From Rickettsiales bacterium (GTDB lineage Bacteria > Pseudomonadota > Alphaproteobacteria > Rickettsiales > SXRF01): DNA of 64,000 nt. The translations under genes were made by a program, and so were the position numbers. Positions within the stretch are counted from its first letter, which is position 1. The number at the start of each line of letters is the position of its first letter. This document shows, one piece after another, positions 9,259 to 18,818 of this stretch. The stretch is from NCBI GenBank assembly GCA_041396965.1, contig JAWKXN010000001.1, positions 1,178,001 to 1,242,000 on the forward strand, given 5' to 3'. The notes below the pieces were generated by a model, which saw only the letters and a program-made list of their open reading frames with translations, had not been told where the DNA came from and did no database searches.

Positions 9259-10698
9259 TCACAATTCTTTTTTATCAAATTGAGATTGAGAGGACATAAT
9301 ATCATCATATATCGGCAGATAAACAGCGAATGTACTGCCTTCACCAACAACACTGTCTATTACTAAAGTCCCATGATGTCTGTTTAGTACATGCTTTACA
9401 ATAGATAGTCCAAGACCAGTCCCCCCCACTTTTCTAGTACGCGCTGTGTCAACACGATAAAAACGCTCAGTAAGTCTTGGTATATGCTCATTAGATATAC
9501 CCTCCCCATGATCACGTACCGAAAAATATATCGCTCTGGTAAGATTGCGAAAGTTATGGTCATCTGGCAAGCTTGAGGTAATTTTCACAGTAACAAGAAC
9601 CTCCGTATCGGGACTTGTATATTTTATAGCGTTTCCTAGAAGATTGCGAACAACCTGCGCTAGCTCATCGTCATCACCTTTTGTCGCTGGCAAATTATCA
9701 CTAAGCTTCATTTTAAGCTTAACATTTTTCTGCTTACAAACCCATTCAAAATGCTGTTTCTCGGTTCTTATTATCCTTAAAAAATCAACCTTTGCCATTG
9801 GCGAGCTGTGAGCGTTCATCTCAACTTTTGATAAAGACAGCAAATCATTTAATAACTTAGACATACGTTCAGCTTGATCACCCATCACTCTTAGGAACTC
9901 TTCTCTTGCCTTCTCATCATCTTTAGCAGGACCTTTTAATGTCTCAATAAACCCTATAATACTGGCAAGCGGTGTGCGTATCTCATGACTAGCGTTAGCC
10001 ACAAAATCCGCCCTCATCCTTTGAATACGTTTCTGTTGGGTAATATCAGTAAGAGTAATAACGATAGTTATGCCACCCTCTGAAGGTATTGGGAAACGCT
10101 CTATTATCGCCTGAAAATCCCTAGGTAAAGGCTCTGGAAGATGGAACTCTATTTCTTGTCCACGCAAATCCTCTATAACCACAGTTATAGCGTTAAGTAG
10201 CTTATCATTTGGTATAATATCACGTAAAGAACGATTAGCTAAATTCTGCCCAAAAATATTCCGTGCCGCTCTGTTGGTGCGAACGATCTCTTTATCATCA
10301 TTGGTCATAATCAAAATATCTGGCAGAGTATCAACAAGAATCTCTCTTTCCGTTATCACGGTCTCCATTTCATGACGCTTGTCTTCCCATGATTTCTGCA
10401 ACCTGCCAAGAGCGCCAGATAATTCTCCGACATTACTTAAAAAACTTAAATCCGGCGCCCGACTACGCTTATCCTGAGCGAGATCCGTCACATACTCCGT
10501 AAGAGTGGAAATATTAGAAATAAAAGGTACAACAAATATGGCTGATGCCAGCATAACAAATACATAGCCGTATATAAAATAACGAAAATCAAGTTCATCC
10601 ATCAATACATATACTGATAGCAGCAGTAAGGTAGGACCCGACACCACCATGATAGTTTTAAGGATAGAACCAAACGAAATTCCGTGTTTATATTGCAT
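9259..10698 (-). CDS. phoR: Phosphate regulon sensor histidine kinase PhoR-like
   Basis: A 479-residue membrane histidine kinase. Two membrane segments at about 14-32 and 41-60 are followed by a linker, a PAS domain (about 115-220), the dimerisation domain with H-box ASHEIRTPL (His238) and an ATPase domain with N-box LLGNAIKYTS and G-box GTGLGLSIV. Placement directly before pstC-pstA supports a phosphate-sensing role. The partner PhoB and the inhibitor PhoU are not adjacent, so the identification rests on context. Confidence 0.88.
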   Translation of the reverse strand: MQYKHGISFGSILKTIMVVSGPTLLLLSVYVLMDELDFRYFIYGYVFVMLASAIFVVPFISNISTLTEYVTDLAQDKRSRAPDLSFLSNVGELSGALGRLQKSWEDKRHEMETVITEREILVDTLPDILIMTNDDKEIVRTNRAARNIFGQNLANRSLRDIIPNDKLLNAITVVIEDLRGQEIEFHLPEPLPRDFQAIIERFPIPSEGGITIVITLTDITQQKRIQRMRADFVANASHEIRTPLASIIGFIETLKGPAKDDEKAREEFLRVMGDQAERMSKLLNDLLSLSKVEMNAHSSPMAKVDFLRIIRTEKQHFEWVCKQKNVKLKMKLSDNLPATKGDDDELAQVVRNLLGNAIKYTSPDTEVLVTVKITSSLPDDHNFRNLTRAIYFSVRDHGEGISNEHIPRLTERFYRVDTARTRKVGGTGLGLSIVKHVLNRHHGTLVIDSVVGEGSTFAVYLPIYDDIMSSQSQFDKKEL

Positions 10699-10785
10699 AA
10701 TTATCTTTTTATCATGCTAAAACAAAAGTAGCAATTTCCATTTACATAGCCAAATATAGCAATATTTACAATTATAAACAATGTG

Positions 10786-11511
10786 TTACTTGGATTCTTG
10801 TAATTTACATGTTATATTTACAATGAATTCACGCGTACGTGCCGCTACCCTATCAGGCGAAAGGTAAATTCCAGAATCAGCTGTTTGATAACGGACATTA
10901 TTCAACAACAGAAAGTCCTTAACAACTGGCAAACTTATAGCCAAATCCGACTTTCTGGTTATTTTCTCTCCGGTAAAGTTATTTCTAAGCTGCAACATGG
11001 TTTTGGCGACAATTACCCCAACCACATTACCAGCGCTATCCAATAATGGTCCTCCCGAATTCCCCATCTGTGCCGCATCCTCAAATTGCAACCACTTCTT
11101 TTCACCTATAGGACCTTTTACCTCTATAATACGAGAGTCACGAACAACAGGCTCTCTATTTTTCATCCATGAATTACCGGGATACCCCACCAACACCACT
11201 GGGTCTCCTTTCTTTAGTGTATTCCTCATAGAGTTAAAGTAAGCTTTATGAGAGTTATTAAGCATAGTCTGCAATAAAGCTAGATCATGTTCAGTATCAC
11301 GAGCAACAATTATAGCCCCCGCCGATACATTATCGCCGTTAATTTTAGCCCTCTCACAATTTGCCACAACATGATTGTTAGTAAGAATATGACCAAAATG
11401 GGTTACAAAAAAACCAGTGCCCGAACTATAGCGAATATATTCCGCGTTAGCGGAACCACCTATAAACGATAAAAAAATACTCAAAAACATTAATCTATAA
11501 AAATTCTTCAT
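10786..11511 (-). CDS. Secreted trypsin-like serine protease (S1/DegP-like, no PDZ)
   Basis: From the Met at 11511 the protein is 241 residues with a signal peptide (LMFLSIFLSFIGGSANA) at about 7-23. The catalytic triad is His47 (TNNHVV), Asp76 (EHDLALL) and Ser152 (GNSGGPL). No PDZ domain follows, so it is not a full DegP/HtrA. The open frame extends to 11580, but that would overlap motB and bury the signal peptide; 11511 lies 16 bp after the motB stop. Substrate unknown; likely periplasmic. Confidence 0.85.
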   Translation of the reverse strand: MKNFYRLMFLSIFLSFIGGSANAEYIRYSSGTGFFVTHFGHILTNNHVVANCERAKINGDNVSAGAIIVARDTEHDLALLQTMLNNSHKAYFNSMRNTLKKGDPVVLVGYPGNSWMKNREPVVRDSRIIEVKGPIGEKKWLQFEDAAQMGNSGGPLLDSAGNVVGVIVAKTMLQLRNNFTGEKITRKSDLAISLPVVKDFLLLNNVRYQTADSGIYLSPDRVAARTREFIVNITCKLQESK

Positions 11512-11527
11512 ATTATTCGCATTAAGA

Positions 11528-12592
11528 CTAGTTGTTTTCTGGTAAACTAAAAATTGAATCTGTTGATTTAGCCTTCTCATTTTCTTTTTGCTTATTTTCT
11601 TTTTTACTTTTTTTATCCTTTTTGGGTTCTTTCTTGATAATTTTTGCGTCAGGTACAGAAAGCAATGAACGTGTGGTTGGCATCGCTTTTGGATCCTTAA
11701 AATAAGAATCTTTCAGAATTAAAATTGTTATACGGCGATTTCTTGGATTTGACGGTTCTTGCGGAACCAATAATTCTTTATCAGCAAGAGCCTCAACCTT
11801 AACTACACGCTCTGGCTCAAGTTGAGTAGTAATTAACATTCGTCTCGCCGCGTTAGCCCTATCCGCTGATAATTCCCATACCGTATATTGAGGGTTTGTC
11901 TCAGAAGAAGGTGTATCTGTATGACCTTTGATAGAAATATTATTGGGAGTTTTAGCTACCATTCTCGCCATGCCATCAAGAATCTTTTTACCCATACCAG
12001 TAAGAGTCGCACTACCGGGAACAAACATAGGATTCTTAGCGTCATCAATCATATTTATTTTTAGACCTTCAGGTGTCTCCTGCATCAATATACTATTTTT
12101 TATGTCCTTGAATTCGTCTTGCTCTAACTCACTCCTTATCTCTTCCATCACTTCCTGTATTTGTCTATCACTCTCTTTATCTTTTTCATTCTCTTTACTT
12201 TCCTCCTTCTTTACCGCGTCCTCAGCTTCTGGGCTACTTTTACCATCAACATTATTTGGAACACCAGCGATGTCTCCCTGTTTTACCTGACCAGCGACCA
12301 GACCAACTTTAACCAAATCATTCCTAGATGATCCCTCCTCTGATGATTTAAGCCCTCCTTTAAGACCAACTCCCATTGAGTCACGAATACCAATCGTAGG
12401 AGTAAAATATTCCGCAAGCCCCTGCTTCTGCTCAGAAGAAGTAACACTAAGTAACCACATCAATAAAAAGAACGCCATCATCGCGGTCACAAAATCAGCG
12501 TAAGCCACCTTCCACGCGCCACCATGGTGACCGCCTTCTATCTTTTTAATCTTTTTAACTATAATTGGTCTATCATCTGCTGCCATAATCAA
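11528..12592 (-). CDS. motB: Flagellar motor stator protein MotB
   Basis: A 354-residue protein with a single membrane segment at about 31-50 (YADFVTAMMAFFLLMW), where Asp33 is the conserved proton-channel residue. A plug/linker region rich in Lys/Glu follows, then an OmpA-like peptidoglycan-binding domain (about 190-300; ISIKGHTDTPS, LSADRANAARR). A charged KKDKKSKKENK tail ends the protein. The likely start is Met1 or Met3. MotA is not in the window, so the stator genes are split here. It implies flagellar motility unless it is a relic. Confidence 0.92.
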   Translation of the reverse strand: MIMAADDRPIIVKKIKKIEGGHHGGAWKVAYADFVTAMMAFFLLMWLLSVTSSEQKQGLAEYFTPTIGIRDSMGVGLKGGLKSSEEGSSRNDLVKVGLVAGQVKQGDIAGVPNNVDGKSSPEAEDAVKKEESKENEKDKESDRQIQEVMEEIRSELEQDEFKDIKNSILMQETPEGLKINMIDDAKNPMFVPGSATLTGMGKKILDGMARMVAKTPNNISIKGHTDTPSSETNPQYTVWELSADRANAARRMLITTQLEPERVVKVEALADKELLVPQEPSNPRNRRITILILKDSYFKDPKAMPTTRSLLSVPDAKIIKKEPKKDKKSKKENKQKENEKAKSTDSIFSLPENN

Positions 12593-12728
12593 AAAATTAT
12601 AATTTTAATTAATTAACAAAGGATTATAGTTAACAGCAAATAATATTAATAATGATTTGATTTGTAAGACGTTAACTCATAAAATGGGTAGAAAATATAT
12701 AATTTTTTTACCTAAAAATATTATTGAA

Positions 12729-13355
12729 ATGCCCAAAAGAGCCAAAAAACGCCCATTTATTACCGTAACCGAAGCTATAATAGCGGGTATTATAATAGGA
12801 TTTACTTCATTTACCTTTCAAAAACCTGACTTTTTATACAACAAGCTCAATGCTCCAACAAGATCTGTAATGGTACAAGAAGCAGAGCTGTTTTCTAAGG
12901 AAATCATAGAAATATCAGCGAATAACCTAATATTAACTATTGAGCAAAGTGATAATAAACCAACAATAGTAATGTTTCATACCTCATGGTGTACCTATTG
13001 CAGGCAGTTGTTGTATGATTTGGTAAGCCTAAAAAAAGAAGGAAAACTGAATGATATAAACCTAATGATCGTATCAAGAGATAAAGATAAGGTAGCACTT
13101 GCCGCCTATCTACTAAAATATTATTACGACAAACATATAGAACCCTACATCCTAACAAAAGCTGAACAGCAAAAAATTGACGATTATCTTTTCAAAAAAG
13201 GAATGGATTATACTGGAGGTGTTCCATACACAATGTTCTTTGACGATAATGGTAACATTATATCCGCAATTACTGGAGCCATAGAAAAAGATATATTAAT
13301 CAAAAAGATAGAACAAATTAAATCTGATATAACAAATAGTGATTCCTCAGAATAA
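12729..13355 (+). CDS. Membrane-anchored thioredoxin-fold protein
   Basis: From the Met at 12729 it is about 208 residues. A hydrophobic segment (VTEAIIAGIIIGFTSFTF) at about 12-30 would anchor it in the inner membrane. The thioredoxin active site is WCTYC (Cys88, Cys91), and a cis-Pro loop GGVPYTMFFDDNG follows. The CTYC dipeptide is unusual; related proteins act as periplasmic reductants or cytochrome maturation factors, but the partner is not clear. The frame is open further upstream (to 12657), in sequence with no membrane or thioredoxin features. Confidence 0.75.
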   Translation: MPKRAKKRPFITVTEAIIAGIIIGFTSFTFQKPDFLYNKLNAPTRSVMVQEAELFSKEIIEISANNLILTIEQSDNKPTIVMFHTSWCTYCRQLLYDLVSLKKEGKLNDINLMIVSRDKDKVALAAYLLKYYYDKHIEPYILTKAEQQKIDDYLFKKGMDYTGGVPYTMFFDDNGNIISAITGAIEKDILIKKIEQIKSDITNSDSSE

Positions 13356-13369
13356 TTCATAGTAAATTG

Positions 13370-13398
13370 CCTTTATTTTTCCCTATAAAAATAAAGGC
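13370..13398. terminator. Stem-loop after the thioredoxin-like gene
   Basis: An 11-bp perfect stem GCCTTTATTTT / AAAATAAAGGC with a 7-base loop, 14 bp after the stop codon. It lacks a T-tract on the plus strand beyond the stem, so termination strength is uncertain. Confidence 0.5.
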
Positions 13399-13400
13399 AT

Positions 13401-13518
13401 CTCGCTCGCTTCCGTCTTCGCCCTAAAGGGCTACGACGAGACAAGTCGCATCGCAAAACCGACTCTTTCGGAGTCAGTTTTGATAGTAACTTGGGTAATT
13501 TTTACCGCAAGTTACTAT
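13401..13518 (+). repeat. Dispersed two-hairpin repeat, copy A
   Basis: Begins CTCGCTCGCT (13401-13410). After a spacer with a GCCCT/AGGGC stem comes CGCAAAACCGACTC-TTTCG-GAGTCAGTTTT (hairpin 1, about 13452-13481), then ATAGTAACTTG-GGTAATTTTTACC-GCAAGTTACTAT (hairpin 2, 13483-13518). Related copies occur at 42295-42360 (reverse) and 62955-63040. The three share both hairpins with compensating or loop changes, so this is a repeat family and not a chance structure. Confidence 0.75.
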
Positions 13519-13608
13519 ATGTAATAAAACTATAATAATTATTATATTTTAATATTTGAGAAAACATCATATATTGCCAGTATATAAAAATTAACCAGTG
13601 ATTGAATA

Positions 13609-14319
13609 ATGGCTAGATATAAAGCAAAAAACTCTAAACCTAAAGAGACAGTAAAATATGATATAATGAGTGAAGATGAGTTAAAGCAAGAACTTAAAAA
13701 TTCTGTTTTAATACTCAACACCTCATCTCCTGATAAGCGTGATATTTATCGGGAAATGTTTTCTTCTCATAACAAGGGAAGTGACCATCACGCAGGGCTT
13801 GACCTATTCTTCACTGACAGTGGCTCACTTGGTATAGTTCCACGAAAAACCCCAGAAGAAACTGGTAAATACGATGGCAATCTCGCGGAAAAATCTGTTC
13901 AACTACTTGAGACCTTAAAAGAAAACACGATCCAGCAAAATATACGCCTCAAGTTAGAAAATGGCGGAACTAATGAATTTGACCCAAAAACAGTCAATAT
14001 TATGGGTATGACTGAGGATTCAGGTTGGAAGATAACGTTCAAAGACAAAAATACTGAAAAAAAATTCGTTGAAAAAATCACTAAAAAAATAAAGCCAAAA
14101 CTCAGAGAAAAAGATCAATGGCTGCTAAATGAAATAGAGGAAAATGGCTTTCCCGGTCCGAATCTAAAACCTATTCAGGAACATTTAAGCGGTGGTTTTC
14201 ATGAGCTTATGGAACTTATTTATGAAACATCCGATGAACTAAATATTAAGAATCTACGCTATACCAACTCCACTAACGTATCGTTTATCTCCCCAAAACT
14301 TGGTAAAATATTGGCATAA
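13609..14319 (+). pseudogene. 5' part of an IS-split gene; ITPase/HAM1-like domain
   Basis: A 236-residue frame; the last codons (LA-stop) come from the inserted element. The start of the protein, SVLILNTSSPDKRDIYREMF, resembles the first strand and helix of ITPase/HAM1 (RdgB) enzymes. A later TPEETGKYDGNLAEKS resembles their EETG...N.L.KA segment. Typical catalytic residues are only partly recognisable, so this is a fold-level suggestion. Joining 14310 to 15358, after removing the IS and one 8-bp duplicate, restores a single frame with the fragment at 15352-17013. The truncated product could still be made. No clear ribosome site is seen. Confidence 0.7.
14305..14312. repeat. Target-site duplication, left copy
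   Basis: AAAATATT, repeated directly at 15352-15359 on the other side of the IS. Eight bases is the usual duplication length for IS256-family elements. Confidence 0.9.
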
Positions 14320-14339
14320 TTAAAAAAGTGTGATGCTTT

Positions 14340-15261
14340 TTAGAAAGAATTGAGGAAAGCTTTTATAGCTTTTTTCTTTCTATGGAGTTTCAACCCACGG
14401 TGGATATTTATTCTTTCCTTGAGGTGAGAGAAGAAGCCTTCTAGATGGTTGGTTGTTGGCGGAATATTCTGTTCTGGAAATTCCTTGTATGTAAATAGCC
14501 TGTGCAGATTTTCTTGCACGGAATTATATGCAGAACGCGTCCTTCCGTGCGTAAATCTTCCACCCTTTTTGGCATTCAGGAATCCTTTGTGCTGCTCTGC
14601 CAGAGCGTAAAATTGAGCCACAAAATCTTCTGGTTCGGTATTGCATAATTTTTCCATCAACTCCTTCAAATCCTTTGCAGGACGGAGCTTTGGATTATTT
14701 CCAGTATATCGCCTTACAATCGCTTTTTGATGGAAAATACACATTTGAATTGGTACTCCACCAAGTGTTTTTCTGATGTTTTCATAAAACCCTTTGCGCC
14801 CATCAATGGTCACTGATTTGAAGCAATATCCTGCCTGCACAAGCTCATGCAAAGCTTCACGCAAATGCTTCACTGATTCGGTTTTGATCTCTTGGTAATA
14901 AATGATTCTGCTGCCATCATGCGCACAGAAATAGCCATATTCTCTGCCGAAGAAAGACGCATCCATGAGCAGGTTAATCGCTTCTTTTGAGGCAGGAAAA
15001 ATTAATCCTTCTGCCCACTCAAGAGCATCAAATTCGCTTGGGTGAGCTTGGGGATGGAAATATCAAGAATGCTAGCAATTTCTGCTAGTGTTCGGCGTTT
15101 GTGCAGCCAGTCTAAATAGTAACGCTTATAGTCGGTTTTTTTGCCGCGCTTATCAACCCATTGATGTAAGCACAAGTTGCAACGATACCGTTTACGACCA
15201 CGCAATTTGCCATTGCTTTTTATGCTGCTCAAACCGCATTTTACACAGCGTTTTTAGACAC
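14340..15261 (-). pseudogene. IS256-family (Mutator-type) transposase, variant zinc-binding form, frameshifted
   Basis: Two frames together cover a transposase of about 305 residues. The upstream frame (to 15002) holds a zinc ribbon (CVKCG, then YRCNLC) and a helix-turn-helix region. The downstream frame (from about 15000 to 14340) holds the DDE core: Asp in MDASFFG, Asp in TIDGRKGFYE, Glu in NHLEGFFSHLK. The join needs a -1 shift near 15000 and has no classic slippery heptamer. The zinc ribbon extends upstream of the first usable start; a GTG at 15261 with AAGGA nearby would fit if one base were missing from the A-run at 15251-15255. Either the gene is dead or it uses recoding. Confidence 0.82.
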
Positions 15262-15326
15262 TTTTATAATCCTTTTTTAAAAATACAGTATATCGCATTG
15301 TTTTATAAAGCAATTATGCAGATTCT

Positions 15327-15351
15327 AGCATCACACTTTTTTAATTATGCC
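15327..15351. repeat. Right terminal inverted repeat of the IS
   Basis: Perfect 25-bp complement of 14313-14337, ending TTAATTATGCC and abutting the right target duplication. Confidence 0.93.
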
Positions 15352-17013
15352 AAAATATTTAATAAGAAAATAGAATCATCTGGCGATATCACAAGTAAAG
15401 ATGAATATTTTGAGAGGATATTAAAAATAAGGCGAGGAGAACCAATAAATTCTGACTTTATTCAAATACCTGACGGTCAAAAAGATGGCAAGAGAAGAGC
15501 TTTTACCGTTCTGGAGAGAAAAGGAATATTTACAAAATCTTCTCATGAATTACCTGCCGATTTTGGTAGAAGAGAATTAACAGAATATCTACAAGATCTT
15601 ATCGGAAAACGTAGATCATCCTATGCGGAACGAAAGCGTAGTGTTCATATAGCGTATGTTACACCAGACAACGTAGATAACAAAAGAACTCAATCTACCT
15701 ACTCCTATCCTAAAATAAATGACTATAAAACCACAAATATACCCACTTATAACTCGCTAAGAAACAGACCAAACCAACCAATGTTTGGCGACGCGGATGT
15801 TGTGGTATTATCACCTAAGCTCATTGATAATAAAGATAATGACTTATATTCAGACCCCAATTATAGCCTACTTCTTAAATTTGCTGTAAGCGCGATTACT
15901 GACCCAAAATCCATGAACATACCTGTAGTAGTTGATAACAGAAATGGTGGATTTGACCGTTCATTAGAACTCATCAGCGATGCTTACGCTCAAGGCAGGC
16001 TAATTGGGAAAAATCCTTTTATAATAGCAAATAATAACAAACAACTAGAAAGCGTCCTTACCCTTTTGAAGGACATAAAACAACGTTCCCCGATAATTAG
16101 AGATATAACTTCAGCTAACTACGAAAAAGCTCATGAAGAGTTAAAAACAGCTCCTTCTGACGGTAAGTTCACAGTATTTATCGGCGGTGGTCACGCCAAT
16201 AACTCTAAACGTGACCTAGAAGACGCTAAAGAACTCGGTTATATGGCAGCTTCCAAAGGATGGCGTATAGTAACTGGCGCTGGCTCTATAGAAGGATCTA
16301 TGGGATCTGTACATACCGGATTTATCCAGTATCACCTTGATAAATTTCAGAAAAAGACAGTTGGTTCTCTTTCACAAGCTAATAAAGTCATAAAAAAAGC
16401 TCTGGAAAATTTTACAGGTGAAAACGGCAAGTATGACGCTGAGAAAATAATCAAAAATGCTCCAGAACTTTTAGAAAGGCTTGCTGATAATAATCAGATA
16501 CCTAAAAATATGTTTATCGGCTACAGTATGCAGCCACTTTTGGAAATGGAAAGCCATTCTGGTAGTCATCCACCAGCTATAACTTATTATGAGGCAGGAA
16601 ATAGGATAAGACGTTTAGATGGTTTGCTTTCAGCTGGTAATAAAATCATCATGCCCGGCTCAATGGGAACTGACGAAGAATTAGAGGACACGATAAATCA
16701 ACATATCAAGGCCATTAAGGCGACAAACTCAAAAAATACTCTTAAAAATAATGAGAGTTCTTTTACTGATGGAACTCCCAACGATATGGGAACAATCGTA
16801 ATATATAATCGCGACAATATATATGATAAAGTATTAAGGCATTATAAACTTCTTGGAGATGACCCGTTTACCGAGACCAGAAAGAAAAAATACAATATAA
16901 AGGTTGTAGATAGCTTAGAAGAACTAAAAAAAGCTAGCATAGAAAACGCTGAAAGCTGGGTTGAAAGAACGAGTAAAAACAGGAAAAACTCTTCGGTGAA
17001 CATCGCCAAATAG
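15352..17013 (+). pseudogene. 3' part of the IS-split gene; LOG/Rossmann-type nucleotide hydrolase domain
   Basis: About 551 codons continuing the frame of 13609-14310; the joined protein would be about 785 residues. A mid-region (DADVVVLSPKLID, NIPVVVDNRNGGF, NPFIIANNNKQLESVL) looks like a degenerate Rossmann unit. The C-terminal domain has VFIGGGHANNS (near residue 505), GWRIVTGAGSIEGSMG and MPGSMGTDEELEDT (near 665-678), matching the GGG and PGGxGTxxE motifs of LOG-type nucleoside monophosphate phosphoribohydrolases. An in-frame ATG inside the IS end (15316) could start a fragment. ppa follows 104 bp downstream on the same strand. Confidence 0.75.
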
Positions 17014-17117
17014 TTAGCTGCAATTAATATATCATATAAAAAACTTGCCTAAAGGTATCATAACCTTTAATAAGACTCCCCTGTAAAGATAGCAACCTTA
17101 GTAAATAGGATTAAGTT

Positions 17118-17648
17118 ATGGACATAAGCAAAATTCCAGCTGGGAAAAATCCCCCACACAACGTAAATGTAATAATTGAGGTACCTCAAGGTAGCCTACC
17201 GATAAAATATGAGATAGACAAAGATTCAGGCGCTCTGTTTGTTGACCGATTTTTGCAAACCCCTATGTTTTATCCATGTAATTATGGCTTTATACCACAA
17301 ACATTATCAGGTGATGGTGACCCAGCTGATGTTTTAGTAGTAGGAGCATACCCCCTCACCCCATCAAGCGTTATTGCGGTTCGTCCGGTTGGCGTGCTAA
17401 TGATGGAAGATGAAAGTGGACAGGATGAAAAAATACTAGCTGTTCCACAATCAAAACTTACTCCGCTATATGATGAGATAGCGTCATACTCCGACCTTCC
17501 AGACAGTCTTATCGCTCAAATCAAACATTTCTTTGAGCATTACAAGGATCTAGAAAAAGGCAAATGGGTAAAAGTAACCGGTTGGGATAACGCTGAGAAA
17601 GCTGGACAATTAATACAAGAAGCCATTGAACGAGCGAATCAGAAATAA
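17118..17648 (+). CDS. ppa: Inorganic pyrophosphatase (family I)
   Basis: A 176-residue cytoplasmic enzyme hydrolysing PPi to phosphate. The signature DGDPADVLV lies at residues 66-74, with conserved FYPCNYGFIP upstream and KDLEKGKWVKVTGW near the C-terminus. AGGA lies 7 bases before the ATG. The length is normal for bacterial family I enzymes. Confidence 0.97.
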   Translation: MDISKIPAGKNPPHNVNVIIEVPQGSLPIKYEIDKDSGALFVDRFLQTPMFYPCNYGFIPQTLSGDGDPADVLVVGAYPLTPSSVIAVRPVGVLMMEDESGQDEKILAVPQSKLTPLYDEIASYSDLPDSLIAQIKHFFEHYKDLEKGKWVKVTGWDNAEKAGQLIQEAIERANQK

Positions 17649-17674
17649 CCATTAAAACAGTTCTTGTAGATAAG

Positions 17675-17716
17675 CGGTTATTTTACTATCCTTCCGTCAG
17701 ATAGTACAAAATAACT
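17675..17716 (+). terminator. Stem-loop between ppa and ruvB
   Basis: GTTATTTTACTATC (from 17677) pairs with GATAGTACAAAATAAC after a 9-base loop, with a two-base bulge. It lies about 30 bp after the ppa stop. It probably ends the ppa transcript, though no long T-tract follows. Confidence 0.5.
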
Positions 17717-17742
17717 CCAACAAACTACAATAACTGGGACAT

Positions 17743-18789
17743 ATGGAAAATAGTGGTAACAGAATCACCGCGGCGGTTGAGCATTCAGAAGATATTGAAC
17801 AACCTACCTTAAGGCCGCTTTTGCTGTCTGAATTCACTGGTCAAAATGAAGCTCGCGAAAACCTTAAAATATTCATAAGCGCCGCCCGTCTGCGCTCTGA
17901 TTGCTTAGACCATACTCTGCTATACGGACCTCCCGGACTTGGTAAAACCACCCTAGCCCAGATAATTTCTAAAGAAATGGGGGTTGGTTTCCGCCCTACC
18001 TCCGCGCCAATACTCACCAAAGCCGGAGACCTCGCCGCCATACTTACCAACCTACAAGCTGGTGACATATTATTTATTGATGAAATACATCGCCTGCCAA
18101 CCGCTGTTGAGGAAATTCTCTATTCAGCGATGGAGGATTACAAACTAGACCTAATGATCGGTGAAGGACCATCCGCCCGTACTGTCCGTATTGATTTACC
18201 TAAATTCACTCTTGTCGGAGCTACTACAAGGCTTGGGCTTATCTCTAACCCATTAAGGGATCGCTTTGGTATTCCCATAAGATTACGTTTTTATAACCAT
18301 AGTGATTTGCAAAAAGTTATTGAGCGTGCCTCCGAATTATTCTCAGTCCCAATAAGCTCTGAAGGCTCTCTTGAAATAGCTAAACGCTCACGTGGCACTC
18401 CTCGTATAGCACTACGTTTACTCAAAAGGGTACGTGATTTTGCCGACGCTAATAGTAAAAACATTATAGACAAAAAACTCGCTGATTACGCCCTTAAAAG
18501 ATTAGAAGTTGACGGTCTTGGTCTTGATTCAGCTGATCACCGCTATCTGATGTATATAGCCGAGTATTATCAAGGAGGGCCTGTTGGTATTGAGACAATA
18601 TCCGCCGGACTATCCGAACAGCGTGATTCCATAGAGGAAACTATAGAGCCGTATCTCCTGCAAATTGGTTTTATTCAAAGAACACCAAGAGGAAGAATGA
18701 TAACTGACAACTGTTTCAAACATCTTGGTATAACACCTCCTGAAGCACCCAATAAAGAAGAATTACTGTTAAGCGCTAATGATGAATAG
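17743..18789 (+). CDS. ruvB: Holliday junction branch-migration helicase RuvB
   Basis: A 348-residue AAA+ motor of the RuvAB complex. Walker A is GPPGLGKTT (62-70) and Walker B FIDEIHR (111-117). Also seen are LVGATTRLGLISNPLRDRFG with its arginine sensor, and a C-terminal winged helix (QIGFIQRTPRGR). ruvA and ruvC are not upstream, so the usual ruvCAB cluster is broken. The start of the Tol-Pal cluster follows 29 bp later, a common alphaproteobacterial order. Confidence 0.97.
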   Translation: MENSGNRITAAVEHSEDIEQPTLRPLLLSEFTGQNEARENLKIFISAARLRSDCLDHTLLYGPPGLGKTTLAQIISKEMGVGFRPTSAPILTKAGDLAAILTNLQAGDILFIDEIHRLPTAVEEILYSAMEDYKLDLMIGEGPSARTVRIDLPKFTLVGATTRLGLISNPLRDRFGIPIRLRFYNHSDLQKVIERASELFSVPISSEGSLEIAKRSRGTPRIALRLLKRVRDFADANSKNIIDKKLADYALKRLEVDGLGLDSADHRYLMYIAEYYQGGPVGIETISAGLSEQRDSIEETIEPYLLQIGFIQRTPRGRMITDNCFKHLGITPPEAPNKEELLLSANDE

Positions 18790-18818
18790 TCAAAATAGTT
18801 TTTATAGGCAGTACAAAA

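Larger units (their letters stand above)
14313..15351 (-). mobile_element. IS256-family insertion sequence (zinc-ribbon variant), 1,039 bp
   Basis: Terminal inverted repeats of 25 perfect base pairs: GGCATAATTAAAAAAGTG... at 14313-14337 and its exact complement at 15327-15351. Flanked by 8-bp direct repeats AAAATATT. The element carries one transposase gene on the minus strand, apparently frameshifted. Perfect ends and duplication point to a fairly recent insertion. It interrupts the gene 13609-17013 in codon 235. Confidence 0.95.

Noticed and set aside
15088..15315. Start of the 3' fragment's open frame inside the IS
   Set aside because: These codons are antisense to the transposase and end exactly at the IS boundary; not part of the original gene.
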